From Hymenobacter daecheongensis DSM 21074 (lineage in GTDB: Bacteria; Bacteroidota; Bacteroidia; Cytophagales; Hymenobacteraceae): a DNA stretch of 64,000 nucleotides. The notes beneath the pieces are model-generated. The model was not told the DNA's origin. It saw nothing but the letters and a program-made list of their open reading frames with translations, and did no database searches. The position numbers and the translations under genes were made by a program. Of this stretch, positions 9,053 through 17,881 are shown in pieces (the first letter of the stretch is position 1; the number at the start of each line of letters is the position of its first letter). Location of the stretch: contig NZ_FQYN01000011.1 of the NCBI RefSeq assembly GCF_900141805.1, forward strand, positions 1 to 64,000, written 5' to 3'.

Positions 9053-9139
9053 GACCAGACTTAATAGGGGGGCAGGACGGAAATGCGCGCCGAGAAGAGC
9101 GGAAATTTAACTAGCAAACGCTTACGGAAACCAGCGCTG

Positions 9140-9625
9140 CTAGACCCCTGCCGCCGCCTGCTGCTGGCGCAGGTACGCATACAGCCCGCCCAGCACCAGC
9201 CCAAACACCGCGTTGGCAACAAAAAAGTACGCCATGCCGCCGGCCGTCAGCACGTGCCCGCCCGCCAAGCCCTGCCCCAGCAGCGGCAGCACCACGAAGC
9301 CGTTGAGGACCCAGGGCAGCAGCGAAAACAGGCCGCCTTTTACCCAGCCATTGCCCGGCAGCCGGGGTTCGAACACCAGCACGTACAGCCCCACCATGCC
9401 CAGCCCCGTGAGGTAATGAAACAGCAGCTTGAAGCCCTCGGCTTTGACCACGGGCAGCGGCCCGGCCGGCAACACCGGCGTGGTATGCAGCAGCACAAGC
9501 TTGAGCAGGCCACCGCTTTCGGCGTTGACGGCCATCAGCGGGGCCGCTTTCAGCACCAGCGTATTGGCGGTGATGGCGACCACGCCGGCCAGCAGGCCCA
9601 GGTACAGGCAGGGGTGTTTTTTCAT
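9140..9625 (-). CDS. Four-helix membrane protein, unknown
   Basis: 161 aa from the ATG at 9625; an in-frame ATG further up (9676) would add an unlikely leader. Hydrophobic segments lie at about residues 5-28, 68-86, 98-120 and 128-150. I do not recognise the family. It belongs to the minus-strand cargo block. Confidence 0.65.
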   Translation of the reverse strand: MKKHPCLYLGLLAGVVAITANTLVLKAAPLMAVNAESGGLLKLVLLHTTPVLPAGPLPVVKAEGFKLLFHYLTGLGMVGLYVLVFEPRLPGNGWVKGGLFSLLPWVLNGFVVLPLLGQGLAGGHVLTAGGMAYFFVANAVFGLVLGGLYAYLRQQQAAAGV

Positions 9626-9708
9626 GGGAGGGAGCAGAAAGGAAATAGGACAGGCAATGGGGGAGTATACGGCCACCCACGCGGCACCATTTGGCCCCGA
9701 TGGGTTCT

Positions 9709-10359
9709 TCAGTCGCCCAGCCAGCGGTCGGCCACCAGGCCCAACGCGTAGTTAAGCTGCACCAGCAGCAGCAGCCCCGCCCCGGCCGGCACGCTGAGCA
9801 AGCACAGGCCCGCCGCTGCCGCGTACTGCACCTGCATCAGGCCCAGGCGGCGCATCAGGGCCCGGCCCACGGCCGCGTGCTCGGGCCGCAGCAGTCCGTG
9901 GCGCTGGGCGTAGCGGTAGCTGCCCAGCAACGCCCCGCCCAGCAGCAGCAGGTTGGCCCAGTACACCAGCACGGCCCCGCGCAGGGGAAAATGGGTGGTG
10001 AGAAACGCCGTGGAAAAGGGCAGCAGCCCCACCACCAGCAGAAAGGCAATGTGCCACCAGGCCAGCCGGCGGTCGCTGCGCGCCAGGTAGGTGAACTGCG
10101 TGCTCTGGCACACCCAGAAAATGCCCAGCGAGAGAAACCCCAGCACGTAGCCCCCGATGCTGGGCAGCAGCGCCCGCAGGGCCGGCCCCACGTCGGCCTC
10201 GGTGCGCACGAGGGCGGCGGCCGGCACCCGCAGGTTGAGCACGAGCAGGGTCATGGCGATGGAAAACACGCCGTCGCTGAGCGACTCGATGCGGCGCAGG
10301 CTCTGGCCCGCTACTTCAGTGTAGGCCAGGGGCGGTGCGTGGGACGAAGACTGGGCCAT
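9709..10359 (-). CDS. TMEM175-like potassium channel (DUF1211)
   Basis: 216 aa. The N-terminal signature RIESLSDGVFSIAMTLLVL contains the F-S-D-type motif of the TMEM175/DUF1211 family. About six membrane helices follow, and bacterial members form tetrameric K+ channels with six helices per chain. The start is 4 bases from the stop of the upstream 95 aa gene. Confidence 0.85.
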   Translation of the reverse strand: MAQSSSHAPPLAYTEVAGQSLRRIESLSDGVFSIAMTLLVLNLRVPAAALVRTEADVGPALRALLPSIGGYVLGFLSLGIFWVCQSTQFTYLARSDRRLAWWHIAFLLVVGLLPFSTAFLTTHFPLRGAVLVYWANLLLLGGALLGSYRYAQRHGLLRPEHAAVGRALMRRLGLMQVQYAAAAGLCLLSVPAGAGLLLLVQLNYALGLVADRWLGD

Positions 10360-10362
10360 CGG

Positions 10363-10650
10363 CTAGCGCGGCGAACCGCCCGCCCGCCGGGTTTTGCGCG
10401 GGGCGGGGGCCTGGCGATGGTCCAGCCGGTCTTCCTCCCGAACGAGCTTGGGCTCTTTGCTCAGGCTTTGGCCGTGGTTCACGCGGCCGTCGCGCATCAT
10501 GCGGCGGTTTTCGCGCAGCAACTTGTCGTCGGTTTTGCCTTCTTTTTTGAGCATTTTGCCGCCTTCCTGGCCGTGACCCGGTGGGTTGATGGCGGTGAGC
10601 AGCAGGCCGGTCAGGGCGAGCAGGCCGGGGTGTTGAGCGAGACGGGTCAT
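10363..10650 (-). CDS. Small secreted basic protein, unknown
   Basis: 95 aa with a hydrophobic N-terminus (residues 7-22) ending in GHGQ, which could be a signal peptide, followed by a highly charged Lys/Arg/Glu-rich remainder. No family recognised. It abuts the TMEM175-like gene, which supports its being a real gene. Confidence 0.5.
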   Translation of the reverse strand: MTRLAQHPGLLALTGLLLTAINPPGHGQEGGKMLKKEGKTDDKLLRENRRMMRDGRVNHGQSLSKEPKLVREEDRLDHRQAPAPRKTRRAGGSPR

Positions 10651-10715
10651 GGGGTTTGGATGATGGAGAAGCGGTTGCCGCAGGTACGGCGGCCCGTATT
10701 TTCAAACTTGCTTTG

Positions 10716-10922
10716 TTAGCCCAGCTGCAAGCGAAACAGCGTGGAAAGCGTGCCCGCCACCAGAGCCCAAGCCATGCCCGTAAGCAGGTACTGTTTGGCA
10801 ATGGTCTTGGGGTCCTGGCTGAATACGTAGCGAAACAGCCAGTGCGGCGTTTCGTGGTCGGCCGGGGGGGCGGCGGGCAACGGGGTGCTAGGCACCGGCA
10901 TCGGAAGCGAAGGAATAGCCAT
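10716..10922 (-). pseudogene. Fragment: N-terminus of cytochrome c oxidase subunit I
   Basis: 68 aa. Residues 24-68 read like the start of haem-copper oxidase subunit I: HWLFRYVFSQDPKTIAKQY, then the first membrane helix ending TLFRLQLG. The frame stops there. The family normally continues for about 500 more residues with the haem and copper ligands, and none of that is nearby. I read this as a truncated remnant left by rearrangement inside the transposon. A short independent protein is less likely. Confidence 0.7.
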
Positions 10923-10972
10923 GCGAATGCGGGAAAGCAAGGTGGAATAGTGAAAACCAAGAGCCATTTGCC

Positions 10973-11006
10973 CGTCCTGCTGAGCGCAGCCGAAGCAGGA
11001 CGTTCT
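10973..11006. repeat. REP-like intergenic hairpin
   Basis: CGTCCTGCT (10973-10981) pairs with AGCAGGACG (10994-11002), followed by TTCTT. Related to the element at 3592-3650. Confidence 0.5.
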
Positions 11007-11038
11007 TCGTGTTTGCTTTCCGGCCGCCAACGCCCGGC

Positions 11039-11803
11039 CTATTCCCAGCCGTTGCGGCGGAAAATGGCGTGCCCGTCGGCCGACTGCAGAAAGGCCACGA
11101 ACTGCCGGGCCGCGGCGGCCTGCGTGGTGCGCTGGGTGAGGGCAATGGGCGTGCCCCGACTCACGCGCTGGTCGCGGGGCAGGCGCACGAGGGCCGAGCC
11201 GGGCAGGCGCGGCTGCCAGGAGGCATAGGTTATCCAGGCGTCGTAGTCCTGGGGCTTTTGCTGCCAGAGGGCCACGGCCTCGGCGCTGGTTTTGACCGAC
11301 GTTTTGGTGTTGTGCTGCAGGTTGCTGATGAGGGCCGGGGTGCGGGCCATGTCCTCGGTCATGCCCATCTGGCCGGCCCCGTTCACGTCGAGCAGGCGCA
11401 CGCCGGGCCGGGCCAGGTCTTCGAGCCGCTTGATGTGCAGCGGATTGCCCGGGCGTACCAGCACCGCCGACTCGCGGGCATACAGGCTGGTGCGGCTGGC
11501 TTCGTCGATAAAGCCGGGGTGGGCCAGCGCCGTTTGGGTGAGCATGTACTCGGCCCCGCCGTACACCAGGTCGGCGTCCTGCTGCGCCTGGGCCAGCCAC
11601 TTGGGCTCGGGGCCGGCCGTGACGGCCACGTCCAGGCCGGTTTGTTTGGTGAAGGCGGCGGCGCATTCCTTCATGGCCGTGGCCGGGCCGCCGGGGCCGT
11701 ACACGTGCAGGGTTTGGGCGGCGGCCGGCGCGGCCGCGAGCAGAGCAGGAGACATGAGCAATAGAGCGAAGCGGCGGAGCCGGGTAAGCGGGGATGTTTT
11801 CAT
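11039..11803 (-). CDS. AcfC-like periplasmic substrate-binding protein
   Basis: 254 aa from the ATG at 11803, with a signal peptide (to about residue 30, ending AAAQ). The mature start LHVYGPGGPATAMKECA and later NPLHIKRLEDLARPGVRLL are typical of the AcfC branch of ABC-type binding proteins, related to the molybdate/sulfate binders. No ABC permease or ATPase is nearby, so it may work with a chromosomal transporter or as a sensor. It follows a second binding-protein gene by 13 bases. Confidence 0.75.
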   Translation of the reverse strand: MKTSPLTRLRRFALLLMSPALLAAAPAAAQTLHVYGPGGPATAMKECAAAFTKQTGLDVAVTAGPEPKWLAQAQQDADLVYGGAEYMLTQTALAHPGFIDEASRTSLYARESAVLVRPGNPLHIKRLEDLARPGVRLLDVNGAGQMGMTEDMARTPALISNLQHNTKTSVKTSAEAVALWQQKPQDYDAWITYASWQPRLPGSALVRLPRDQRVSRGTPIALTQRTTQAAAARQFVAFLQSADGHAIFRRNGWE

Positions 11804-11816
11804 GGGTATTAGCGCG

Positions 11817-12773
11817 TTACTTAACGGGCGGCAAAAAGCCGTATTTCTGGTACACGGCCTGCCCGTCTGGGCTGTTAAGGAAGGCCACAAAGTCTTCGGC
11901 GGCCTTGGCGTGGGGCGCGGCTTTCATCACCCCGGCCACGTAGTTGGCCATGATGTTTTCCTTGGCCGGGATGGCCACGCTTTCCACCGGGTGGCCCAGC
12001 ATTTTCTGATAAAAGGCCTCCGTGTACCACACCGGGGCCGCGTCGGACTGGTCGTAGAGCACCCTCAGGGGCGACTGGCGGTGGTGAATCTGGGTCAGGT
12101 AAGTGCTGCCGGCTTTCACTTTGGTCGTCATCACGGCCGTTTTCAAGGCCGCGCCCCCGGCCTTCTCGTACGATTCCTCGATGCGCTTGCCGATGCCTTC
12201 CCATTCGGGGTTAGGCATGCTCACGCGCACCTCGGGCCGGCCCAAATCGCGCAGGCTGGTCACCTTCTTGGGGTTGCCCTGGCGCACGAGGATGGCCAGC
12301 CGGTTCTGGGCGTAGCTGGTGGTGCGGGCAAACCACTCCGGCGTCATATCCATGCGGTTTTTGCCGGCCGCGTACACGTCGGGCTTCAGCTCGATGCGCA
12401 GGTTGCCTACTACCAGGCTGCCCTGCGTAATCTGCTTAGCTAGGATGCCGGGCGGCAGCGTTTCCACGAAAATGCGCACGTACTCGGGGTGGGCCTTGCG
12501 GAACTCCTTCAGCAAATCATCGAGCACCATGAACTGGTTGCCCCCGAAAAACACCACCAACTGCGGGTCCACCACGTCGCCGTAGAGGTCGGGCGCGTTG
12601 TCGATGCCCGGCACCGTGAAGGGCACTCCAGCCTGAAACGGCGCGTTCCAGGGCGGGTCAAAGCGGTGGGCCGGCTCGGGCGGCGTGGGCTTTTGGATAG
12701 GCATGGTCTGGGCGAAAAGGGCGGCCGGGGCGGCCAGTGCCAGCGCCAGCAGCAGGTGCGGAAGGGGTTTCAT
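11817..12773 (-). CDS. Periplasmic substrate-binding protein (sulfate/molybdate type)
   Basis: 318 aa from the ATG at 12773, with a signal peptide (residues 1-22, ending LFAQ). The two-lobed binding-protein fold is suggested by VVFFGGNQFMVLDDLL near the N-terminus, RLAILVRQGNPKKV in the middle and the C-terminal EDFVAFLNSPDGQAVYQKYGF, the usual ending of ModA-like proteins. Oxyanion binding is inferred from family and from the sulfur genes upstream. Confidence 0.75.
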   Translation of the reverse strand: MKPLPHLLLALALAAPAALFAQTMPIQKPTPPEPAHRFDPPWNAPFQAGVPFTVPGIDNAPDLYGDVVDPQLVVFFGGNQFMVLDDLLKEFRKAHPEYVRIFVETLPPGILAKQITQGSLVVGNLRIELKPDVYAAGKNRMDMTPEWFARTTSYAQNRLAILVRQGNPKKVTSLRDLGRPEVRVSMPNPEWEGIGKRIEESYEKAGGAALKTAVMTTKVKAGSTYLTQIHHRQSPLRVLYDQSDAAPVWYTEAFYQKMLGHPVESVAIPAKENIMANYVAGVMKAAPHAKAAEDFVAFLNSPDGQAVYQKYGFLPPVK

Positions 12774-12826
12774 GGGGTTGGGTAAGGAAAGCGGAGAAAA
12801 GCACGAAAGCAGCGGAGAGCCCGGCG

Positions 12827-13321
12827 CTACGGATGCACCAGCGACCAGCCCTGGGCCTGCCGGATAATAAGCTCGCCGTTGCCGCTGGGCACGTAGGAAA
12901 TCAGCGGCAGCAGCTCGTCCTTGCTCATTTTCCTTTCCTTCAGCGTGTTCAGGCACTGGGCCAGAATCACGCCTTTCTGCTTGAGGGCCGTGAGCTGGGC
13001 CTCGTAGGGCTGGTCCTTGCGGTAGAGCGTGGTGCCCCCGCCGAAGGCAATCAGCTCCACGGTGAGCTTGCCTTTAAGCCGGCTGTCCTCCAGCGCGTTG
13101 CCGATGTTACGCAGCGTCTGCTGGATGAGCTTGGGGTCGTCGCTGTCGAGCTGGTAGATGACATGGTACTGGGCCTGGTCGGCCGTGGCCCCTTGGAAGG
13201 CACCTTTTTGAAAAGCTTCGCGGTCATGCATGGCGGTGGCGTTGCGGGTGGCGGGCGTCTGGGCGCGGGCCGAGAGGGTGAGGCCGGCGAGCAGCGCGGC
13301 GGTCAGCAGCAGGTGTTTCAT
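12827..13321 (-). CDS. DsrE-family protein, secreted
   Basis: 164 aa with a signal peptide (residues 1-20). The fold of DsrE/DsrF sulfur-relay proteins is indicated by YHVIYQLDSDDPKLIQQTLRNI, VELIAFGGG and GVILAQCLNTL. The Cys in LAQCLNTL is the likely active residue. Many Bacteroidota have exported DsrE proteins next to sulfur or haem genes. Here it sits directly after the TsdA-like cytochrome. Confidence 0.8.
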   Translation of the reverse strand: MKHLLLTAALLAGLTLSARAQTPATRNATAMHDREAFQKGAFQGATADQAQYHVIYQLDSDDPKLIQQTLRNIGNALEDSRLKGKLTVELIAFGGGTTLYRKDQPYEAQLTALKQKGVILAQCLNTLKERKMSKDELLPLISYVPSGNGELIIRQAQGWSLVHP

Positions 13322-13395
13322 GGCAACTGGGGAAAGGGCACCACCGAAGCAGCGCGGTGAAAACGAAAGGGGTGAAACTGGAAATCGGTGCGGGG

Positions 13396-14526
13396 CTACT
13401 CGCCGCCCTTTTTGCCCGCTTCCATCGCCGCGTAGGGACCAAACTGGTGCTGGTGCTGCGTAAACCGGTCGGCGTAAGGCGGGTAAGGGCAGTCGGCGGG
13501 CTTCTTTTTCAGGTTGGGGTAGTCCTTTTCCAGGTGGGCCATGCGCGGGCGGGGCAGCGAGTTGATGTAGGCCGCCACGTCGTAGGCGGCGTCATCGGTG
13601 AGGATGCTGTGCTCGGCCGTGGCGCCGAAAGGCATGTTGGCCTTGATAAAGCGGGCCGCCGTTTGCAGGCGGTGCATGCCGGCCCCGTCGTTGTAGCTGT
13701 CGGGCCCCCACAGCGGCGGGTACTGGTAGCCATCGGCGGCCAGCGTGCCGTTGAGGCGGCCCTGGCCATTGGCTCCGTGGCAGCTGGTGCACTGCTGGGC
13801 GAAGACGATTTTGCCCTGCCCGAGATTCGCCTCGCGGTTGGGCATGGTGAACTTAACAAAACCCTGGCCCTTCACCTTCTCCCCCACTGGCACCTGGCGG
13901 CCCAGCCATTTCATGTAGGTGATGATGGCCTTCATCTCCTTGCCGTCCACCGGCAGGGGCCGGCCGTTGAGGCTGCGCGTCATGCACCCATTGATGCGGT
14001 CCTCCAGGGTGCTGATGGCATCCTCGCGCCCTTTGTAGGTGGGGTAAATGCCCCAGATGCCCACGTAGGGGGCCGAAAACGCCTTCTGGCCGGCCTGCAG
14101 GTGGCAGTTCTGGCAGGCCAGGTTGCTGCCGGCCAGCCGCAGGGCCGGGTTGGCCACTTGCGGGCCGAGGTAGTGGGCGGTGTGGGCAATCAGCTCGTGG
14201 CCGTAGCGGATGAGCTGGCCCTCCGGGTCGGGCTTCACGCTGTCGAGCACGAAGCGGGCGGGCTGGAAGAAGTTGGTTTTGCTCCCCACAGCCCCCCCGG
14301 CAACGTCAGGCAAGCCCGCCGCAGGCCCACTCGCAGCGGCGGCCGTCGTGGCCGGGGCATCGGCCAGCAGGTCGGGCGTTTTGGGGTTGAAGACGACGAT
14401 GTAGGCCGTCACGGCTACTACCAGCACCATCAGGGCAATCACCCAGGTCAGCAGGCCAGCGATTTTGATGAAGGCCTGCTTGTCTTCCGGCTGCAGCCGA
14501 GGCGAGGGGTCGGGAGTGGTTTCCAT
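13396..14526 (-). CDS. TsdA-like dihaem cytochrome c (thiosulfate dehydrogenase type)
   Basis: 376 aa with an N-terminal membrane anchor (about residues 22-45), so the haem domains face the periplasm. Two CxxCH motifs are visible, CQNCH (about residue 136) and CTSCH (about 244), and the order resembles TsdA: the first haem domain with ISTLEDRINGCM, the second with AYINSLPRP. TsdA oxidises thiosulfate to tetrathionate or the reverse. The neighbours (YeiH-type exporter, DsrE protein, oxyanion binders) support a sulfur role. A general cytochrome c electron carrier is the alternative. Confidence 0.75.
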   Translation of the reverse strand: METTPDPSPRLQPEDKQAFIKIAGLLTWVIALMVLVVAVTAYIVVFNPKTPDLLADAPATTAAAASGPAAGLPDVAGGAVGSKTNFFQPARFVLDSVKPDPEGQLIRYGHELIAHTAHYLGPQVANPALRLAGSNLACQNCHLQAGQKAFSAPYVGIWGIYPTYKGREDAISTLEDRINGCMTRSLNGRPLPVDGKEMKAIITYMKWLGRQVPVGEKVKGQGFVKFTMPNREANLGQGKIVFAQQCTSCHGANGQGRLNGTLAADGYQYPPLWGPDSYNDGAGMHRLQTAARFIKANMPFGATAEHSILTDDAAYDVAAYINSLPRPRMAHLEKDYPNLKKKPADCPYPPYADRFTQHQHQFGPYAAMEAGKKGGE

Positions 14527-14666
14527 GAGGCCAAGGAGAGAGGTGAAACAGGCGGCAATGGCCAGCCAGCGCGCAAAACAACTTGTTTTGCGGAATGCAG
14601 ACAGTCAATTAGTTAAATCGGGCAAAGCAAGCGCTACCATTCGGCCGCTCTGCCCCGTTCAGGCGG

Positions 14667-15737
14667 CTAGACCGTGTGCAGAATCACGTAGAGCGAGCCG
14701 GTCGAAATCACTACCCAGAGCAGAATGCCCAGCACGTAGGGCTTTATTCCCACCGAGCGCACCACCTTGGCCGAGAGGCCCGCGCCGATAAAGAACAGCG
14801 TCACCGTGAGGCCGATTTTGGCCAGGTTCACCATCACCGGGCCCAGGGGCTTGGCGGCGGGAATAAAGGTGTTGACCAGCATGGCGGCGATGAAACCAAA
14901 GATGAAGTAGGGAATTTTCACCTTCACGCCCTTCTGCTTGAATAGCATGGCCGTGCCGATGGAAATTGGGATAATCCAGAGGGCGCGGGCCAGCTTCACG
15001 GTGGTGGCCACTTCCAGGGCCTGGTTGCCGTAGGCCGCCGCCGCCCCCACCACCGAAGAGGTGTCGTGGATGGCAATGGCGCACCACAGGCCGAACTGGT
15101 TCTGCGTCATGGCCAGGGCGTGGCCGATGGGCGGGAAGGCGAATAGGGCCACGGCATTGAGCACGAACACCGTGCCCAGCGCCACCGACATTTCCTCGTC
15201 CTTGGCCCGCAGCACCGGTCCGATGGCCGCGATGGCCGAGCCGCCGCAAATGGCGGTGCCGCACGAAATCAAGTGCACCACGTGCTTGCCCAGACCCAGC
15301 CACCGGCCCACGACCAAGCCCAGCAGCAGCGTGCCGAAGATGGACACTACCGTAAACAGGATGCCTTCCTTGCCGGCCTGCACCGCCGCGTGGGCATTCA
15401 TCCCAAAGCCCAGCCCGATAACCGAAAACTGGAGCAGCTTGGCCGTGGCCTGCTTGGTTTGCGTGGTGAAGGGGTTGCCGATGGTTTGGGCCAGCAGCAG
15501 GCCCAGCGCCAGGGCAATGGGCGGCGAGGCCCAGGGCGTGAGGCAGAACACGAAGAACAGCACGAACACCACCTGCTTCAAGGTGAAGTCCTGCCCGAAG
15601 GCCACCCGGGGCGTGTGCAGGTGCCGGAAGAAGCCGCTGGTTTCGTTGAATTCGGGGGCGGCGGTTTCCCCGGCCGGGGCAGGGGCGGGCAGCGGGGTGG
15701 AAGCTTGAAGCGGCGTGGGCTGAACTGGGAGGGCCAT
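14667..15737 (-). CDS. YeiH-family putative sulfate/sulfite exporter
   Basis: 356 aa with about ten membrane helices. Family motifs are visible: LQFSVIGLGFGMN, SCGTAICGGSAIAAIGPV and AIAIHDTSSVVGAA. YeiH proteins are proposed to export sulfate or other small sulfur anions and are often controlled by a LysR protein of the YeiE/CysB kind, which is encoded just upstream here (16493-17404). The start at 15737 leaves a 52 residue Pro/Ala-rich cytoplasmic leader. Confidence 0.88.
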   Translation of the reverse strand: MALPVQPTPLQASTPLPAPAPAGETAAPEFNETSGFFRHLHTPRVAFGQDFTLKQVVFVLFFVFCLTPWASPPIALALGLLLAQTIGNPFTTQTKQATAKLLQFSVIGLGFGMNAHAAVQAGKEGILFTVVSIFGTLLLGLVVGRWLGLGKHVVHLISCGTAICGGSAIAAIGPVLRAKDEEMSVALGTVFVLNAVALFAFPPIGHALAMTQNQFGLWCAIAIHDTSSVVGAAAAYGNQALEVATTVKLARALWIIPISIGTAMLFKQKGVKVKIPYFIFGFIAAMLVNTFIPAAKPLGPVMVNLAKIGLTVTLFFIGAGLSAKVVRSVGIKPYVLGILLWVVISTGSLYVILHTV

Positions 15738-15785
15738 GAGCGGGAGGGGTTTGTTTCTGAGGCAAATATACGGCGTTGCCCACCG

Positions 15786-15836
15786 GTTGGATTATCCAAT
15801 AATATTATCCTGCATAACCAAAGGTTATTGACTGCC
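15786..15836. promoter_or_regulatory. Possible LysR-type operator upstream of the exporter gene
   Basis: Contains GGATTATCCAATAATATTAT and, further on, GCATAACCAAAGGTTAT, both AT-rich partial palindromes of the T-N11-A kind that LysR proteins bind. Position upstream of the YeiH gene fits, but this is inference. Confidence 0.35.
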
Positions 15837-15902
15837 CGGGCCGAGCCAGGGTGGCGCGTCCGTTTTGCGTGGCCAAGCCGGCCGCCGCGAGGGCTGGAAA
15901 CG

Positions 15903-15939
15903 CCAGCGGCCGGCTCGTACACCACGAGCCGGCCGCTGG
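15903..15939 (-). terminator. Strong GC-rich hairpin after the 133 aa gene
   Basis: Perfect 16 bp stem, CCAGCGGCCGGCTCGT with its complement (15903-15918 and 15924-15939), 5 base loop. It lies directly downstream of the minus-strand stop at 15965 and is followed on that strand by CGTTTCC, so it is a probable terminator with a weak T tract. Confidence 0.6.
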
Positions 15940-15964
15940 ACGGATGAACTACTGGTCTGAGGGC

Positions 15965-16366
15965 TTAGAAGCCGGTTTGCTCGTCCTTCAAATCGAATAC
16001 GTCGCCGCCAGCGTAGCGCGGGTCGTCGAGGGCGTAGGCGGCGCGCTCTTCGGCGTCGCTGCCCCCCTCGGCTGCGGCAATGGCTTCGGGGTGCTGGTTT
16101 TGCTCGACGTGCCCGCGCTGCAAATTTGGGTCAGCAATAGCACCGGGTAGGCAGTATTGCTCGGTGGCTGAGGCATTTTTGCCGCGAAACTCGCTGAACT
16201 CGTCGGGGTTGTCGTTCGAGCCGTCGTTGGTCGGGGCCTGGTAGTGGCGGGGCGCGGTGGGGTCGGCGGGGTGGCCGAAGTCGCCGTAGTGCGGGGTGCC
16301 ATCGTGGGCGGCCGGTTCGGCGGCGGGTTGCGCATCGGTTGGGGCGGGCTGCGGAGTGTTTTCCAT
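15965..16366 (-). CDS. Acidic, disordered hypothetical protein
   Basis: 133 aa from the ATG at 16366. Rich in Ala, Pro, Asp, Glu and His, with no hydrophobic core, so largely disordered as far as can be seen. It lies between the LysR regulator and the exporter gene in the same orientation, with its own hairpin terminator. No family recognised. Confidence 0.55.
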   Translation of the reverse strand: MENTPQPAPTDAQPAAEPAAHDGTPHYGDFGHPADPTAPRHYQAPTNDGSNDNPDEFSEFRGKNASATEQYCLPGAIADPNLQRGHVEQNQHPEAIAAAEGGSDAEERAAYALDDPRYAGGDVFDLKDEQTGF

Positions 16367-16458
16367 GAGGATAAGCAAGTAGGGTGAAGATGGGCGAACC
16401 ACCCGGTCCGCACTACGCTGCAATGGTACGTAAGCTGCTCATAAAGTGGTGCTTTCAG

Positions 16459-16479
16459 CGGATACCGAATGGTTATCCG
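16459..16479. promoter_or_regulatory. Inverted repeat, possible LysR operator
   Basis: CGGATA (16459-16464) and TATCCG (16474-16479) are separated by 9 bases, between the LysR stop and the next gene's start. It shares GGATA/TATCC halves with the site upstream of the exporter gene. Confidence 0.35.
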
Positions 16480-16492
16480 GCATCACCATTTT

Positions 16493-17404
16493 TTATTTGC
16501 CCCCCTTCAGCTGCCCCTGCACGAAGCTCAGGAACCGCTGCGCCGGCCGGGCCAGTGGCTGCCCCTGCACCGATACCGCCTCAAACTGCCGGGCCAGGTG
16601 CAGCCCGGCAATGGGCACGATTTCGAGCAGCCCGGCCGCCAGCTCGCGGTCCAGGGCCCGGCGCGACACGAAGCCCAGGGCGGTGGGCGCGGCTTCGAGG
16701 TAGCGCTTGATGGCCTCCGTATTGTCCAGGTAAATGGCCACGGGCAGGGCGCTGAGCTTGATGTGCTGCGCCCGCAGGGCAAATTCGAGGATTTCCAGCG
16801 TGCCCGAGCCCCGCTCGCGCAGCACCAGCGGGTGGGCCAGGGCTTCGGCCAGGGGCAGCGGGGCGGCGGGCGGGCCGCCGGGTGTGGCGCGGCGCACGGC
16901 CACCAGCTCGTCGGGCAGCAGCAGCTCGTAGTGCAGGTCGTGGCTCTTGGTGCGGCCCTCCACGAAGCCCAGGTCCAGCTCGCCGCGCAGCAGGGCCTCA
17001 GCAATGCGCTCGGAGTTGGCGTTCAGAAACGAGAGCTGCACCTGCGGGTAGCGGGCCTGGAAGGCGGGCAGCAGGCCCGGCAGCACGTACTGGCTCAGGG
17101 TGGTGCTGGCCCCCAGGCGCAGGCGGCCGGCGGCCTCGTCGGGGTCGCGCAGGGCCAGCAGCTGGTCTTCCAGCTGCTGCTGGGCGGCGGCGGCGGCATC
17201 GGCGTGGGCGTGCAGCAGGCGGCCGGCCTCGGTGAGGGTCACGCGGTTGCCGCGCCTCTCCAGCAGGCGCTGGCCGTACTGTGCTTCCAGCTCCCGGATG
17301 TGCTTGGTGACGGCCGGCTGGCTCACAAACAGCTCCTGGCCGGCCTTGGTCAGGCTCAGGTGCCGGGCCACGGCGGCAAATACGCGCAGACGGAAATCGG
17401 ACAT
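16493..17404 (-). CDS. LysR-family transcriptional regulator
   Basis: 303 aa from the ATG at 17404. N-terminal winged HTH: RLRVFAAVARHLSLTKAG then LFVSQPAVTKHIRELE. The effector domain begins near residue 90, with RLRLGASTTLSQYVLPGLL, as in the CysB/CbbR/YeiE group. Most likely it controls the YeiH exporter and the sulfur genes downstream, which run in the same direction. Its 5' region abuts the decayed resolvase. Confidence 0.88.
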   Translation of the reverse strand: MSDFRLRVFAAVARHLSLTKAGQELFVSQPAVTKHIRELEAQYGQRLLERRGNRVTLTEAGRLLHAHADAAAAAQQQLEDQLLALRDPDEAAGRLRLGASTTLSQYVLPGLLPAFQARYPQVQLSFLNANSERIAEALLRGELDLGFVEGRTKSHDLHYELLLPDELVAVRRATPGGPPAAPLPLAEALAHPLVLRERGSGTLEILEFALRAQHIKLSALPVAIYLDNTEAIKRYLEAAPTALGFVSRRALDRELAAGLLEIVPIAGLHLARQFEAVSVQGQPLARPAQRFLSFVQGQLKGGK

Positions 17405-17435
17405 GGCGGCAAAGTACGCAGATGTGACATTTTGA

Positions 17436-17843
17436 TATGGACAACTAAAGGTCGCGGGCGTAGACCGCCTGATTTGGGAAAAAATCAGCGGCACGCTCAC
17501 AGCGCCCGGTGCTCACCGAGCGGCTGGCCACGTTGCGTGCCGGAGACACGGTGACTTTAGCCCGCCTGAACCGGCTGGGCCGCAACAGCGCCCACATCAC
17601 GTAGGTGGTGGCCGCTCTGCACGCCCGGCAGGTCCGCTTCGTCGCTCTGGACCTAGTCATCGATACGGCCACCCCGGCCGGGCGGTCGGTCTTGTGCCTC
17701 TTCGCCGCGCTGGCTGGGTATGGCCGCGAGAGTATCCATGAGCGGGCGACGGCGGGCATGCGACCACCCACGCAAGCAGGCCCTTGCAAACGGCTGGTGC
17801 AGAACGTAATCGTCTGTTGGAATTGCCTTTGTCCCAACCAGTA
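17436..17843 (+). pseudogene. Serine resolvase remnant
   Basis: Resolvase-type sequence appears in two frames: LKVAGVDRLIWEKISGT, then after a frameshift RPVLTERLATLRAGDTV and LARLNRLGRN, an in-frame TAG at 17602, then VVAALHARQVRF, DTATPAGRSVLCLFAALAGY and ERATAGM. The catalytic Ser N-terminus is missing. These segments match the Tn3-type resolvase core in order. Two inactivating changes plus the lost N-terminus mean it is non-functional. Confidence 0.8.
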
Positions 17844-17881
17844 GCTGCTTCATGCCCCGGCGGCCGAGCGCTAGTCCGTGG

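Noticed and set aside
9691..10719. 342 aa plus-strand open frame over the TMEM175-like gene
   Set aside because: Gln/His/Ala-rich shadow, and the other strand has a recognisable channel protein.
13357..14616. 419 aa plus-strand open frame
   Set aside because: Antisense shadow of the dihaem cytochrome, which has clear CxxCH motifs on the other strand.
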